DNA from: Actinomadura hibisca NBRC 15177 | GTDB lineage: Bacteria; Actinomycetota; Actinomycetes; Streptosporangiales; Streptosporangiaceae | NCBI RefSeq assembly: GCF_001552635.1 | Contig: NZ_BCRO01000012.1 | Location: 186,001-250,000, forward strand | DNA length: 64,000 nt | Direction: 5' to 3' | In this document: piece after piece, positions 9,124-22,062 of the stretch | Layout: each line of letters begins with the position of its first letter | Numbering within the stretch: the stretch's first letter is position 1 | The notes under the pieces: generated by a model | Told to the model about the DNA's origin: nothing | The model's input: the letters and a program-made list of their open reading frames with translations, nothing else | The model's database searches: none | Program-made: the position numbers and the translations under genes

Positions 9124-9168
9124 GCCATGATCCGTGCTGTCATGATCTGTAGCGTCATGATCTGTACT
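9124..9168 (-). promoter_or_regulatory. Three 15-bp direct repeats upstream of the esterase gene
   Basis: There are three abutting 15-mers: GCCATGATCCGTGCT, GTCATGATCTGTAGC and GTCATGATCTGTACT. On the minus strand two of them contain TACAGAT, which fits an actinobacterial -10 box. They lie 28-72 bp before the esterase start and just after the sulfatase stop. They could be stacked operators overlapping a promoter, or a repeat expansion. Confidence 0.4.
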
Positions 9169-9180
9169 GCGAGCGGCACA

Positions 9181-10668
9181 CTATTGGGTGCGGCCCGCGG
9201 CCGTGCACGCCCGCCCCGAGCAGCGCGTCAGCGCGTACAGCAGCGCGGAGAGCCGCGCGCGCCGGTCGGGCGGGAGCCGTCCGGCCTGGTTGGCGAGCCG
9301 GGAGGGGTCGCGGTTCAGGTCGTAGTACTCGCGCTCCCCGTTGGCGTACTCCACGTACAGCTCGTCGCGGGTGCGCAGCGCGTTGTAGGTCGGCGGCGCG
9401 CCGGGGCCGGAGTCCTGCCGGTCGGGGTCGTCGGCCGAGGGCGGCGGCTTCACATGCTCGATGAAGGCGACGTCCCGCCAGCCGGACGGCCGCCCGCCGC
9501 GCAGGAACGGAACCAACGACGCGCCGTCGGCGGTGTCCGGGACGGGCGCGCCCGCCAGCTCCAGGAACGTGGGGGACAGGTCGGTGTTCTGCGCGAACGC
9601 CTCCACCGTGCGGCCCGCCGGGACACCGGGGCCGACGACGATGTAGGGCACCCGCACGTCGGTGTCGTAGGGGGTCATCTTGCCGCCCGCCAGCCGGTGC
9701 TCGCCGAGGTGGAAGCCGTTGTCGGAGCCGAAGACCAGGTAGGTGTCGGCGGCGTGGCCGGTCCGCGCGAGCGCCTGCCGCAGCCTGCCGACCATCTCGT
9801 CCACCGCCTGGACCATGCGCACGCGGTTGCGGAACCCCTCGTCCACGGCGCGCAGGCCCGGCGGGCGCAGCTTGGGCCGGGCCCGCAACCAGGACGGCTT
9901 GTCGGAGTTGTCGGCCTCGTTGAAGGCGGGCGAGCGCGGGGCCGTCAGGCCGGGGAACGCGGCGGCGTGCCGGGGCGCGGGGACGAAGGGGCCGTGCGGC
10001 GCGAAGGTGGCGATCTGGAGGAAGAAGGGCTTGCGGTCCTTGGCGGCGCGCTGGACGAAGTCCTCGCCCTTGCCCGCCAGCACGTCGGTGAGGTAGTCCT
10101 CCGGGCGCTGGCCGTAGGAGACCAGCCGGCCGTTCTCGTTGAGGTTGTAGTCGTACTCGCCGTAGCCGTTGCCCGCGACGTACCACTCGTTCCAGCCGGG
10201 CGGGACGTAGGGGGACGGGCCGCCGTTGCGCTCGCCCGGCGCGTAGCCGTTGAGGTACTTGCCGAGCAGCGCCGTGCGGTAGCCCGCGCGGCTGAGGGGC
10301 GGGGCGTAGGACGCCTTCTCGCCGCCGCGCGCCGCGAAGACGCCGTAGCCGCCGTCCGGCGGGAAGTTGGTGCGTACGCCGGTGTTGTGCGGGTACTGGC
10401 CGGTGAACATGGTGGCGCGGGAGGTGCAGCAGAGCGAGTCCGCCACGATGAAGCGCGAGAACGTCAGCCCGTCGCGTTGCATCTGCGTCACGTTGGCCAT
10501 GTGGGGAACCAGGTCCCAGGAAAGATCGTCGGTCAGGACGAAGACGACGTTCGGCTTGGCCGCGGCGGGCCGCCCGCGCTCCGGCCGCCGATCCGCTCCC
10601 CCGCAGGAGACCGCCGCCAGCAGCACCGCGACGAGCAGCGGGAACAGCGGCGGCCGATGTCGGATCAA
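9181..10668 (-). CDS. Secreted lipoprotein sulfatase (type I, formylglycine-dependent family)
   Basis: This 495-residue protein begins with a lipoprotein-type signal ending in LLAAVSCGG. The metal site is PNVVFVLTDD. The modification site region is DSLCCTSRATMFTGQYPHN near residue 78; the usual CxPSR is CCTSR here, with Thr in the Pro place. Further family motifs are LLGKYLNGY, PFFLQIATFAPHGPF, FGSDNGFHLGEHRL and a C-terminal YYDLNRDPSRLANQ. Enzymes of this type remove sulfate from carbohydrates or other esters. A sulfotransferase and a GH43-like protein are encoded nearby, so an envelope or environmental sulfated glycan is a plausible substrate. The TTG start was chosen for AAGGAG 8 nt upstream. 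A far longer open frame that continues upstream is antisense to other genes. Confidence 0.9.
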   Translation of the reverse strand: MIRHRPPLFPLLVAVLLAAVSCGGADRRPERGRPAAAKPNVVFVLTDDLSWDLVPHMANVTQMQRDGLTFSRFIVADSLCCTSRATMFTGQYPHNTGVRTNFPPDGGYGVFAARGGEKASYAPPLSRAGYRTALLGKYLNGYAPGERNGGPSPYVPPGWNEWYVAGNGYGEYDYNLNENGRLVSYGQRPEDYLTDVLAGKGEDFVQRAAKDRKPFFLQIATFAPHGPFVPAPRHAAAFPGLTAPRSPAFNEADNSDKPSWLRARPKLRPPGLRAVDEGFRNRVRMVQAVDEMVGRLRQALARTGHAADTYLVFGSDNGFHLGEHRLAGGKMTPYDTDVRVPYIVVGPGVPAGRTVEAFAQNTDLSPTFLELAGAPVPDTADGASLVPFLRGGRPSGWRDVAFIEHVKPPPSADDPDRQDSGPGAPPTYNALRTRDELYVEYANGEREYYDLNRDPSRLANQAGRLPPDRRARLSALLYALTRCSGRACTAAGRTQ

Positions 10669-10752
10669 CGTCCGGTCTCCTTCGGGTAGGCGCCGGCTGG
10701 CTAGCGTAGTCAGGTTGGTGGTGGTGTGCGTGATTGGCGGTATTCGAGGGTG

Positions 10753-12228
10753 ATGCGCGACAAGCCGGGCGTGTGGAGCCGGCAGGCGTGGTTCCCGGTG
10801 GTGGCCGGCGCGGCGATCTGCGCGCTGGTGGCGCTGGCCGTGGCGGTGATCCTGCCGTCGGGCGGGGAGTCCGCACCCCCGGAGCCGGCCAGGGCCGCAG
10901 CGTCCGCCGGGGCCGCCGCCTCCGCGCCGCCGGTCCCCACCCCGGCGGGCACGGCCACCCCGCTCACCGCCCCCGGGTACAGCCCGCTGAAGCCGGTGAT
11001 CCCCGGGAGCTTCGCCGACCCGATGATCCTCAAGGACGGCGACGTCTACTACGCCTACGGCACCAACAACGGGGCCGCCGCCCTGCCCGTCGCCACCGCC
11101 CCCGCCCCGACCGGCCCGTGGACGGTGTCGCCGGGCGACGGCCTGGCGCGGCTGCCGTCGTGGGCGGTGAGCGGCTGGACGTGGGCGCCCGAGGTGGTCC
11201 CGCCGCTGCGCAAGGGCGACCCCTACCTGCTCTACTTCTCCGCGCGCGCCCGCGAAGGCAACGTGCAGTGCGTGGGCGTCGCCACCGCCGTCTCGCCCGC
11301 CGGGCCGTTCACGCCCCGCGACGGCGCGCCGCTGATCTGCCCCCGCAACCTCGGCGGCGCGATCGACCCCGCCTCCCACATCGAGGCCGACGGCGCCCGC
11401 TACCTGGTCTACAAGAGCGACGCCCGCAAGACCGCGGCGATCTACCTGGTCCGGATGGCCCCCGACGGCCTGGCGACCGCGGGCCCGGCCAAGCGCCTGC
11501 TGGGCCGCGACGCCGACGAGCCGGTGCTGGTGGAGGCCCCCGACCTGGTCCGCCGGGGCGACCGCTACGTGCTGTTCTACTCGGCCGGGTGGTACTTCCA
11601 GCCCAACTACCAGACCCGGTACGCGACCGCGACCTCCATCGCGGGCCCCTACACCAAGGCGGGCGAGCCGCTCCAGTCCACCGGCGGCTACGGCGGGAAG
11701 ATCACCGGGCCGGGCAGCGCGGACCTGTTCGGCGGCGGCGACGGCGACCAGCTGGTGTTCCACGGCATCGTGAAGCGGCACGGCGGGTCGAAGGTGGACC
11801 GCGCGATGTACGTGGCCGCGCTGGGCTGGGACGGCTCGCGCCCCGTCCTGCGCGGCGTCCCGGTCCGGTACGAGGCCGAGCGCGGGCGGAACAACGGGTG
11901 CGTGGGGACGCTCAAGCGGCCCAAGGCGTCCGGCGACGGGGCGGTGGGGCCGTTCGACCGCGACGGTTGCCGCTACGAGCTGCCGGTCTTCGCCCCGGCG
12001 GCGGGCCGCTACGAGATCCGCACCGGCTACGCCAACCGCTCCGGCGGCGCGTCGCTGCTGGAGCTGTCGGTCAACGGCAAGGCGGCGGCGTCGGTGCCGA
12101 TGCGCCCGACCAGGGGCGACGACTGGGCGTCCACCACCGCCTCGGCCGACCTGGTCGCGGGCTGGAACACCCTCGGCCTGCGCCGCCTCGAAGGCCGGGG
12201 GCAGGTCGACTACCTGGAGTTGCGGTAG
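10753..12228 (+). CDS. Membrane-anchored GH43-like beta-propeller glycosidase with C-terminal carbohydrate-binding module
   Basis: This protein has about 491 residues. An N-terminal transmembrane helix (about residues 12-32) is followed by an Ala/Pro linker. A five-bladed propeller starts at GSFADPMILKDGDVYYAYGT; the Asp of FADP (near 88) is the usual GH43 catalytic base. WTWAPEV is the middle motif and VEAPDLVRRGDRYVLFYS carries the likely general acid Glu (near 262). Residues after about 375 (YEAERG ... GWNTLGLRRLEG ... VDYLELR) look like a CBM6/35-type beta-sandwich. Family enzymes cleave arabinofuranosides or galactans. A galactofuranan locus lies next door, so a remodelling role is possible. 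The ATG at 10753 follows GAGGGTG; a GTG at 10726 is the alternative. Its 3' end overlaps the converging GT39-like gene by 19 bp. Confidence 0.85.
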   Translation: MRDKPGVWSRQAWFPVVAGAAICALVALAVAVILPSGGESAPPEPARAAASAGAAASAPPVPTPAGTATPLTAPGYSPLKPVIPGSFADPMILKDGDVYYAYGTNNGAAALPVATAPAPTGPWTVSPGDGLARLPSWAVSGWTWAPEVVPPLRKGDPYLLYFSARAREGNVQCVGVATAVSPAGPFTPRDGAPLICPRNLGGAIDPASHIEADGARYLVYKSDARKTAAIYLVRMAPDGLATAGPAKRLLGRDADEPVLVEAPDLVRRGDRYVLFYSAGWYFQPNYQTRYATATSIAGPYTKAGEPLQSTGGYGGKITGPGSADLFGGGDGDQLVFHGIVKRHGGSKVDRAMYVAALGWDGSRPVLRGVPVRYEAERGRNNGCVGTLKRPKASGDGAVGPFDRDGCRYELPVFAPAAGRYEIRTGYANRSGGASLLELSVNGKAAASVPMRPTRGDDWASTTASADLVAGWNTLGLRRLEGRGQVDYLELR

Positions 12229-13697
12229 TAGCCGGTCCGCACGTACAGGGTCATCTGCCCGCCCCGGTAATGCCAGGTCCCGGCCGCGCGCCACGGCCCG
12301 GCGGCCATGACCATCGCCTGGCGGCGCGCGACCATCGTGTCGCCCGGGTCCTGGATCGACCGGCTGGCCATCACCCAGACCCGGTCGGTGCGCGCCAGCA
12401 GCGGGACGAGCTGGTACGGCGGCCGGTCGCGGCCCTTGATGTTGGAGGCCGCCACCGGATCGACGCGCAGGCTCACGTCGCGCAGCCTGCCGAACGCGTC
12501 GGGGTAGGCGGCCGAGGCCCAGCGGACCACGCCCGCCAGGTACACGATCGCGTCGCCGTCCCGGGCCCGCTCCCGGATGACCTGGGCGGCGGCGCGCAGG
12601 TCGTCGGGCTTGCCGTCCTGCCGCCGCGCCGCCACGTGCCCCGGGACCGACAGCCCCGCCAGCAGCACCAGCGCCGCGCCCGCCGCGACCGGCACGGCCG
12701 CGCGGTGCAGCGGGCGCGCCAGCTCCGCGAGCCGGGCCACGCCCGCGCCCGCCAGCAGCGCCATCGCGGGCACGCAGAAGTACACGTAACGGAACATGAA
12801 CATCGGGTCGGAGACGGCCGACACCACCAGCAGCACCACCGGCGGCAGCACCAGCCACGGCACCGCGACGGCGGTCAGGGACACCGCGCCGCGCGCCGCC
12901 CGCCCGGCGACCGCGCCCAGCACGGCCAGCGCCAGCACCGCGTACACCGGCCACGGGCCACCGGCCAGGAACTCCACGGTCTTCCACACCGTCCGGGGCG
13001 ACGGGGCCGGAAGCCAGTCCACCTGCACCTTCTGGTCGAACGCCGCCACCGCGAAGGGCACCAGCAGCACCCCCGCCGACCCGGCGGCGACCAGCCAGCG
13101 CCACAGGGCACCCGCTGGACGGGACCGCGACAGCAGCAGCGCGCAGCCGTGCGCGGGCACCAGCAGCACCGCGTCCAGGTTGAACAGGCTCACCACGACG
13201 ATCGACGCGCCGTATCCCGCCCACCACCAGCGGCGGCGCGAGCCCTCGGCGTCCAGCGCGCGGACCAGCAGGTAGGTGGCCAGCACGGCGGCGGCGGCCA
13301 CCATGGCGTACGGGCGGGCCTCCTGCGCGTGCAGGGTGGCGGTGACCGACCCGGCGAACACCAGCCCGGCGGCCAGGCCCGCGAGCGTGCCCGCCAGGCG
13401 GCGGCCGATCACGGCCACGCCCGCCGCCGCCCCCGCCGTCGCCAGCACGCCGGGCAGCCGCAGCGCCGCCTCGCCGGTCCCGAACAGCACCACCCACGGG
13501 CGCATGACCAGGTAGTACAGGGCGTGCACCAGGTCCAGGCGCTCGAACACCCGCAGCATGTCGGCGGTGGGACGGCCGGTGACGCTGACGGTGGCGGCCT
13601 CGTCCAGCCAGAAGGACGGGCCGCCGACGCCCACCACCCCCACGGCGAGCGCCGCCAGCGCCGCCGCGAGCGGAACGGCGGCGCGCCGCGCGGTCAC
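12210..13697 (-). CDS. GT39-like polytopic glycosyltransferase (PMT_2/ArnT type)
   Basis: This 495-residue membrane protein has about ten to twelve hydrophobic helices. The first outer loop holds SFWLDEAATV, the WxDE motif of GT-C glycosyltransferases, whose acidic pair is catalytic. A second hallmark is HAQEARPYA after the third helix. These enzymes transfer sugars from polyprenyl-phosphate donors outside the membrane. It is the last gene of a four-gene leftward operon; its GTG start overlaps the preceding GT2 stop as GTGA, so translation is probably coupled. An obvious role is decorating the glycan made by the divergent galactan operon, but acceptor and donor are unknown. Confidence 0.85.
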   Translation of the reverse strand: MTARRAAVPLAAALAALAVGVVGVGGPSFWLDEAATVSVTGRPTADMLRVFERLDLVHALYYLVMRPWVVLFGTGEAALRLPGVLATAGAAAGVAVIGRRLAGTLAGLAAGLVFAGSVTATLHAQEARPYAMVAAAAVLATYLLVRALDAEGSRRRWWWAGYGASIVVVSLFNLDAVLLVPAHGCALLLSRSRPAGALWRWLVAAGSAGVLLVPFAVAAFDQKVQVDWLPAPSPRTVWKTVEFLAGGPWPVYAVLALAVLGAVAGRAARGAVSLTAVAVPWLVLPPVVLLVVSAVSDPMFMFRYVYFCVPAMALLAGAGVARLAELARPLHRAAVPVAAGAALVLLAGLSVPGHVAARRQDGKPDDLRAAAQVIRERARDGDAIVYLAGVVRWASAAYPDAFGRLRDVSLRVDPVAASNIKGRDRPPYQLVPLLARTDRVWVMASRSIQDPGDTMVARRQAMVMAAGPWRAAGTWHYRGGQMTLYVRTGYYRNSR

Positions 13698-14665
13698 CTC
13701 CCGGTCCCGGACGCGCCGGGCCCCGTCTCCGGAGCCCGGACGCCGACCTCCCGCAGCAACTCGCCGGTCGGTTTCGGCCGGGTCAGCAGCCCGGCCCGCA
13801 TCCCGCGCAACATCGCCCGGCCCAGGGTGCCGCGATCGTCGGAGGCGACGAAGGTGCGCGACCAGCGCCGCACCGTCGAGCCCGCGTACAACACCCGCTC
13901 GGCCGGGGCGAGCCCGGGGCTGGCGGTGAACAGCCAGATCTTGTTGCGCACCTCGTAGAAGAACCGGTCGCCCGGGTCGGTCTCGGTGCCGCCGAACACC
14001 CGCGTCTTGTGCACCACGACGCTGGCCGGGCACAGCAGCCCGCGCCGGCCGCGCAGCAGCCGGGTGGTGAACTCGAAGTCGTCGTTCCACAGGAAGTAGT
14101 CGGCGACCGGCAGCCCGCGCTCGCGCACCGAGCCCGCGTCCACCAGCACCGAGACGAACGAGGCCGACCGGATCGGCACGCACCCGGCGGCGCGCGCCGC
14201 CGCCCGCTCGGCCGCGCCCGTCCCGGGCTTGGCGCGCGGGGTGTTCATCGGGTGGTCGCGGCCGTCGGTCCACACCACCCGGCTCGCCACCAGCACCGGG
14301 GGGCCGTCGGCGGCGGCCCCGCGCTCGCGGGCGTCCAGGAGCGCCGCCAGCGCGCCGCGCTCGGGCACGGTGTCGTCGTCCAGCAGCCAGATCAGGTCGC
14401 TCCCGGCGTCCAGGGCCCGCGCCGCGCCCGCGCCGAACCCCCCGGCCCCGCCCACGTTCCGGGGCAGCTCCAGCAGGTCCACCTGCGGGAAGCGGTCGCG
14501 GACCAGGCGCGCGGTGCCGTCGTGGGAGGCGTTGTCGACGACGATGACCCGGTCGGGGGAGCGGGTCTGGCCCAGCAGCGCCGTCAGCGCCTCGACGAGC
14601 AGGTCGCGGCGGTTGTAGGTGACCACCACGGCCGTGACGACCGGTGTGACGACCGGCGCGGTCAC
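13694..14665 (-). CDS. GT2 glycosyltransferase, GlfT1/rhamnosyltransferase-like
   Basis: The protein has 323 residues. VVVTYNRRDLL opens the GT-A fold. VIVVDNASHDGT and LPRNVGGAGGFG follow, then IWLLDDDTVP with the DxD near residues 95-97, and DYFLWNDDFEFTTR near 193 with the catalytic Asp. The GG-x-GGF plus WNDDxEF combination is that of galactofuranosyltransferases (GlfT1/GlfT2) and WbbL-like rhamnosyltransferases. Encoded 3 kb from glf and a GlfT2-like gene, it could be the galactan-initiating enzyme, although GlfT1 itself is not proven here. It overlaps both neighbours by GTGA junctions, indicating tight co-expression. Confidence 0.85.
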   Translation of the reverse strand: MTAPVVTPVVTAVVVTYNRRDLLVEALTALLGQTRSPDRVIVVDNASHDGTARLVRDRFPQVDLLELPRNVGGAGGFGAGAARALDAGSDLIWLLDDDTVPERGALAALLDARERGAAADGPPVLVASRVVWTDGRDHPMNTPRAKPGTGAAERAAARAAGCVPIRSASFVSVLVDAGSVRERGLPVADYFLWNDDFEFTTRLLRGRRGLLCPASVVVHKTRVFGGTETDPGDRFFYEVRNKIWLFTASPGLAPAERVLYAGSTVRRWSRTFVASDDRGTLGRAMLRGMRAGLLTRPKPTGELLREVGVRAPETGPGASGTGR

Positions 14666-15836
14666 GGCGTCCGCCGCCCCACCCGGCGGGTGGCGCGCTG
14701 GAGGGCCGGGGCGGACTCGCCCGCGGCCTCCAGCAGGCGGTCCAGGTTCTCGCGGACGCCGGTGAGCTGGCTGTTCAGGTGGGCGAGCCCGATCCGCTCG
14801 TGCGACTGCGTCAGGCGTTCCAGCAGGTGGGCGACCACGCCGACCGAGGCGGTGGAGACCAGCGCCTCGGGGACCTGGTCGGGCAGGCGGCCCGCGGCGG
14901 GCAGCCGCAGCTCGCCCAGCTCCTCCAGGTCGCCGACCACGTCGTAGTCGGCCGCGCGGATCGCCTCCGCGACGCGCGCGCCCTCGCGCCGGGCCCAGTC
15001 CTGGTGCCGCTCGGGCAGCGTCATGGGGTGCCGCCCGACCTGGTCGGCGGCGGCGGCGAGCCCGCCCTTGAGCAGGTACTCGCCGACGACGCGCTCGTAG
15101 TCGCCGCCCAGCATCGGCCCGATGCGCTCGTTCAGGCGGCGCAGCAGCTCGGCCTCCACGGTGGTCAGCGGCGCGTCCTCGTCGAGGCCGCCCACGTCGC
15201 AGAGCGCGGGGTCGATGCCGGTCAGCGCGCAGTACCGGGACCACAGGACGCCGGGGCGGGCGCCGGGCGCGGGCAGGGTGATCACGTGGACGCGGTCGGC
15301 GCCCGCCGCCCGCGCCCAGGGCCCCAGCGCGCGCGGCGCGTCGTGCAGGCCCCAGAACAGCCCGCCGAACGGGGGCGCGGCCTTGTCGCCGTTCGCCACC
15401 AGGTCGTCGGTGAACCGGTCGAAGGTGATCGCGTGGCCGTGCCGGATCTGCTCCTGCCAGTCGGCCAGCAGCTGCCAGCCCAGCGCGCGGGTGCTGAACA
15501 CGATGTGGACCTCGGCGGGCTCCAGCGAGGCCACCGCCCGCCGCGCCTGCTCCTCGCTCGCCCCGGCCAGCAGCGGCTCGGTCAGCACGACCGTGGGGCC
15601 GCCCCAGTCGTGGACGCGCTCGACCATCCGGTTCCACGCGCCGTCCCAGGCCGGGTCGCGGCGCCCGCCCCAGGACATCTCGCGCAGGTCCATGGTCGCG
15701 CCGAAGTGCTCCTGCGGGCCGCCGAACGGGTAACAGACGCCGTTGTCGCCGAGCCGCCGCCGGTTGCCCCACAGGGCGCGCCGCAGGAAGCGGCCGCCGG
15801 TGGCGGGGGCGCCGACGTGCAGGTAGATCCTCTTGG

Positions 15837-15840
<4 letters not shown>
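14662..15840 (-). CDS. Sulfotransferase-like P-loop protein with degenerate PAPS loop
   Basis: The protein has 392 residues. It is colinear with the next gene upstream: an N-terminal loop, then VVLTEPLLAG, VHIVFSTRALGWQL, FWGLHDAPRAL and VHVITLPAPGARPGVLWSRYCALTG. The loop that should bind the 5'-phosphosulfate of PAPS reads HVGAPATGGRF, where active members have PK[ST]GTT. The Lys is Ala and the two Thr are Gly-Arg. It may be a non-catalytic partner, or may have changed substrate. The C-terminal 120 residues are helical and charged. It starts with GTG overlapping the upstream stop and ends overlapping the GT2 start, so it is made with both. Confidence 0.75.
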
Positions 15841-20376
<4,536 letters not shown>

Positions 20377-20380
<4 letters not shown>

Positions 20381-21246
20381 CCACCCTGCTCACCCCGCCG
20401 GCCGGGCGCATGCGCCCGCCCGGCGGCGAAGGCGGCCTGCGGCAGGTGCTGCGGCACCGGTACCTGCTGAAGCTGCTGGTGCGGCGCGAGCTGCGGTCCC
20501 GGTACAAGGGCTCGGTGCTGGGCCTCGGCTGGTCGTACGTGCGGCCCGGCGTGCACTTCGCGGTGTACTTCTTCGTCGTCGGCCTGTTCCTCGGCATGGA
20601 CCGTCAGGTCGAGCACTTCCCGATCTTCCTGTTCTCCGGGATGGTGCTGGTCAACCTGCTCACCGAGACGCTGCACGCGGCGACCCGGTCGGTGACCGGC
20701 AACGCGCCGCTGGTGCGCAAGGTGTTCCTGCCGCGCGAGCTGTTCCCCACCGCGTCGCTGCTGGTGTCGCTGGTGCACTTCGTGCCGGGGGTGCTCATCC
20801 TGTCGGCCGGCGCGGTCGCCTACGGGTGGCGGCCGTCGTTCGGCGCGCTGGGCGCGGGCCTGCTCGGGCTGGCCATCGTGGTGCTGCTCGGGTACGGCCT
20901 GGGCCTGCTGTGCGCGGCGGTGAACGTGTTCTTCCGCGACCTGGAGCAGGCCGTGGACGTCTCGATCATGGTGGTCACCTGGTCGGTGCCGATGATCTAT
21001 CCCTGGACGCACGTCCGGGAGCACGCGCCGGGCTGGTTGTTCGAGGTGTACCTGGCCAACCCGCTGGTCAGCGCGGTGAGCCTGTTCCAGCGGGCGTTCT
21101 GGTACCCCGGCACCGGCGGGACGTTCGAGTTCCCGCCGCACCTGTACGCGCGCTCGGCCGTCGCGCTGGCGGTGTCGGTGGTGGCGCTGGTCGTCGGGCG
21201 CGCGGTGTTCGCCCGCACCCAGCAACGTTTCGGGCAGGAGCTGTGA
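20377..21246 (+). CDS. ABC-2 type polysaccharide export permease (Wzm-like)
   Basis: This 289-residue protein has six predicted membrane segments. LLVRRELRSRYKGSVLGLGWSYVRP is the conserved amphipathic entry of O-antigen/teichoic acid/galactan export permeases. WSVPMIYPW and YLANPLVSAVSLFQRAFW near the end also fit. Together with the ATPase encoded next it should flip the lipid-linked galactan across the membrane, as Rv3783-Rv3781 do in mycobacteria. Overlaps of 4 bp on both sides place it inside one operon with glf and glfT2. Confidence 0.92.
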
Positions 21247-22010
21247 TCGTGGGCCCCTCGATCGTCGTCGACTCGGTCAGCAAGCACTTCACGCTGCGGC
21301 ACGCCCGCTCCCTCAAGGAGATGAGCGTGCGCGCGCTGCGCGGCCAGCCGCTGTCGGACCGCTTCACCGCGCTGGACCAGGTCAGCCTCACCATCCACCC
21401 GGGCGAGACGGTGGCGCTGATGGGGCTGAACGGCTCGGGCAAGTCCACCCTGCTGAAGATGATCTCCGGGGTGCTCCAGCCGGACACCGGCCGGGTGCTG
21501 GTCCGGGGCCGGGTCGCGGGCCTGATCGACGTGGGCGCCGGGCTGCACCCGGAGCTGACCGGCCGGGAGAACGTCTACCTCAACGGCGCGATCCTCGGCA
21601 TGTCCGAGCGGGAGATCGAACGCAAGTTCGACGCCATCGTGGACTTCTCGGGGGTGGGCCGCTTCCTGGACGACCAGGTGAAGTTCTACTCCTCGGGCAT
21701 GTTCATGCGGCTGGCGTTCTCCATCGCCGCCCACACCGAGCCGGACGTGTTCCTGATCGACGAGGTGCTGGCCGTCGGCGACCCGCCGTTCCGGGAGAAG
21801 TGCCTGGCCCGCATCCGCGAGCTGCGCGGCCAGGGCCGGGCGATGGTGATCGTGGCGCACGACATCAAGATGCTCAGCCGGCTGTGCGACCGGGGCGTGA
21901 TGATGCGGCAGGGCCGGGTGGTGTTCGACGGCCCGGCCGACCAGGCCGGGGCGCTCTGGCGGGAGGACCGCCAGGACCGGCAGGCGCGGATCGTTGCCGG
22001 AAATGGGTGA
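21243..22010 (+). CDS. ABC transporter ATPase for polysaccharide export (Wzt-like)
   Basis: This protein of 255 residues has the Walker A motif MGLNGSGKSTLLK near residue 61, the signature as KFYSSGMFMRLAFSIA near 150 and Walker B DVFLIDEVLAVGD near 170. AHDIKML holds the switch His. RVAGLIDVGAGLHPELTGREN is typical of the Wzt/TagH subfamily. No C-terminal carbohydrate-binding domain is present, so export should not require recognition of a capped glycan end. GTG at 21243 overlaps the permease stop. Confidence 0.93.
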   Translation: MIVGPSIVVDSVSKHFTLRHARSLKEMSVRALRGQPLSDRFTALDQVSLTIHPGETVALMGLNGSGKSTLLKMISGVLQPDTGRVLVRGRVAGLIDVGAGLHPELTGRENVYLNGAILGMSEREIERKFDAIVDFSGVGRFLDDQVKFYSSGMFMRLAFSIAAHTEPDVFLIDEVLAVGDPPFREKCLARIRELRGQGRAMVIVAHDIKMLSRLCDRGVMMRQGRVVFDGPADQAGALWREDRQDRQARIVAGNG

Positions 22011-22062
22011 TTCTCCAGTATTGTCCGTCTGACTTTCGGAGACCCCAGGGAAAGGTGCGTCG

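Noticed and set aside
9181..13497. A minus-strand open frame of about 1438 codons
   Set aside because: Only 9181-10668 (sulfatase) is real. Upstream it runs antisense to the GH43-like gene and out of frame through the GT39-like gene, where the domains are in other frames.
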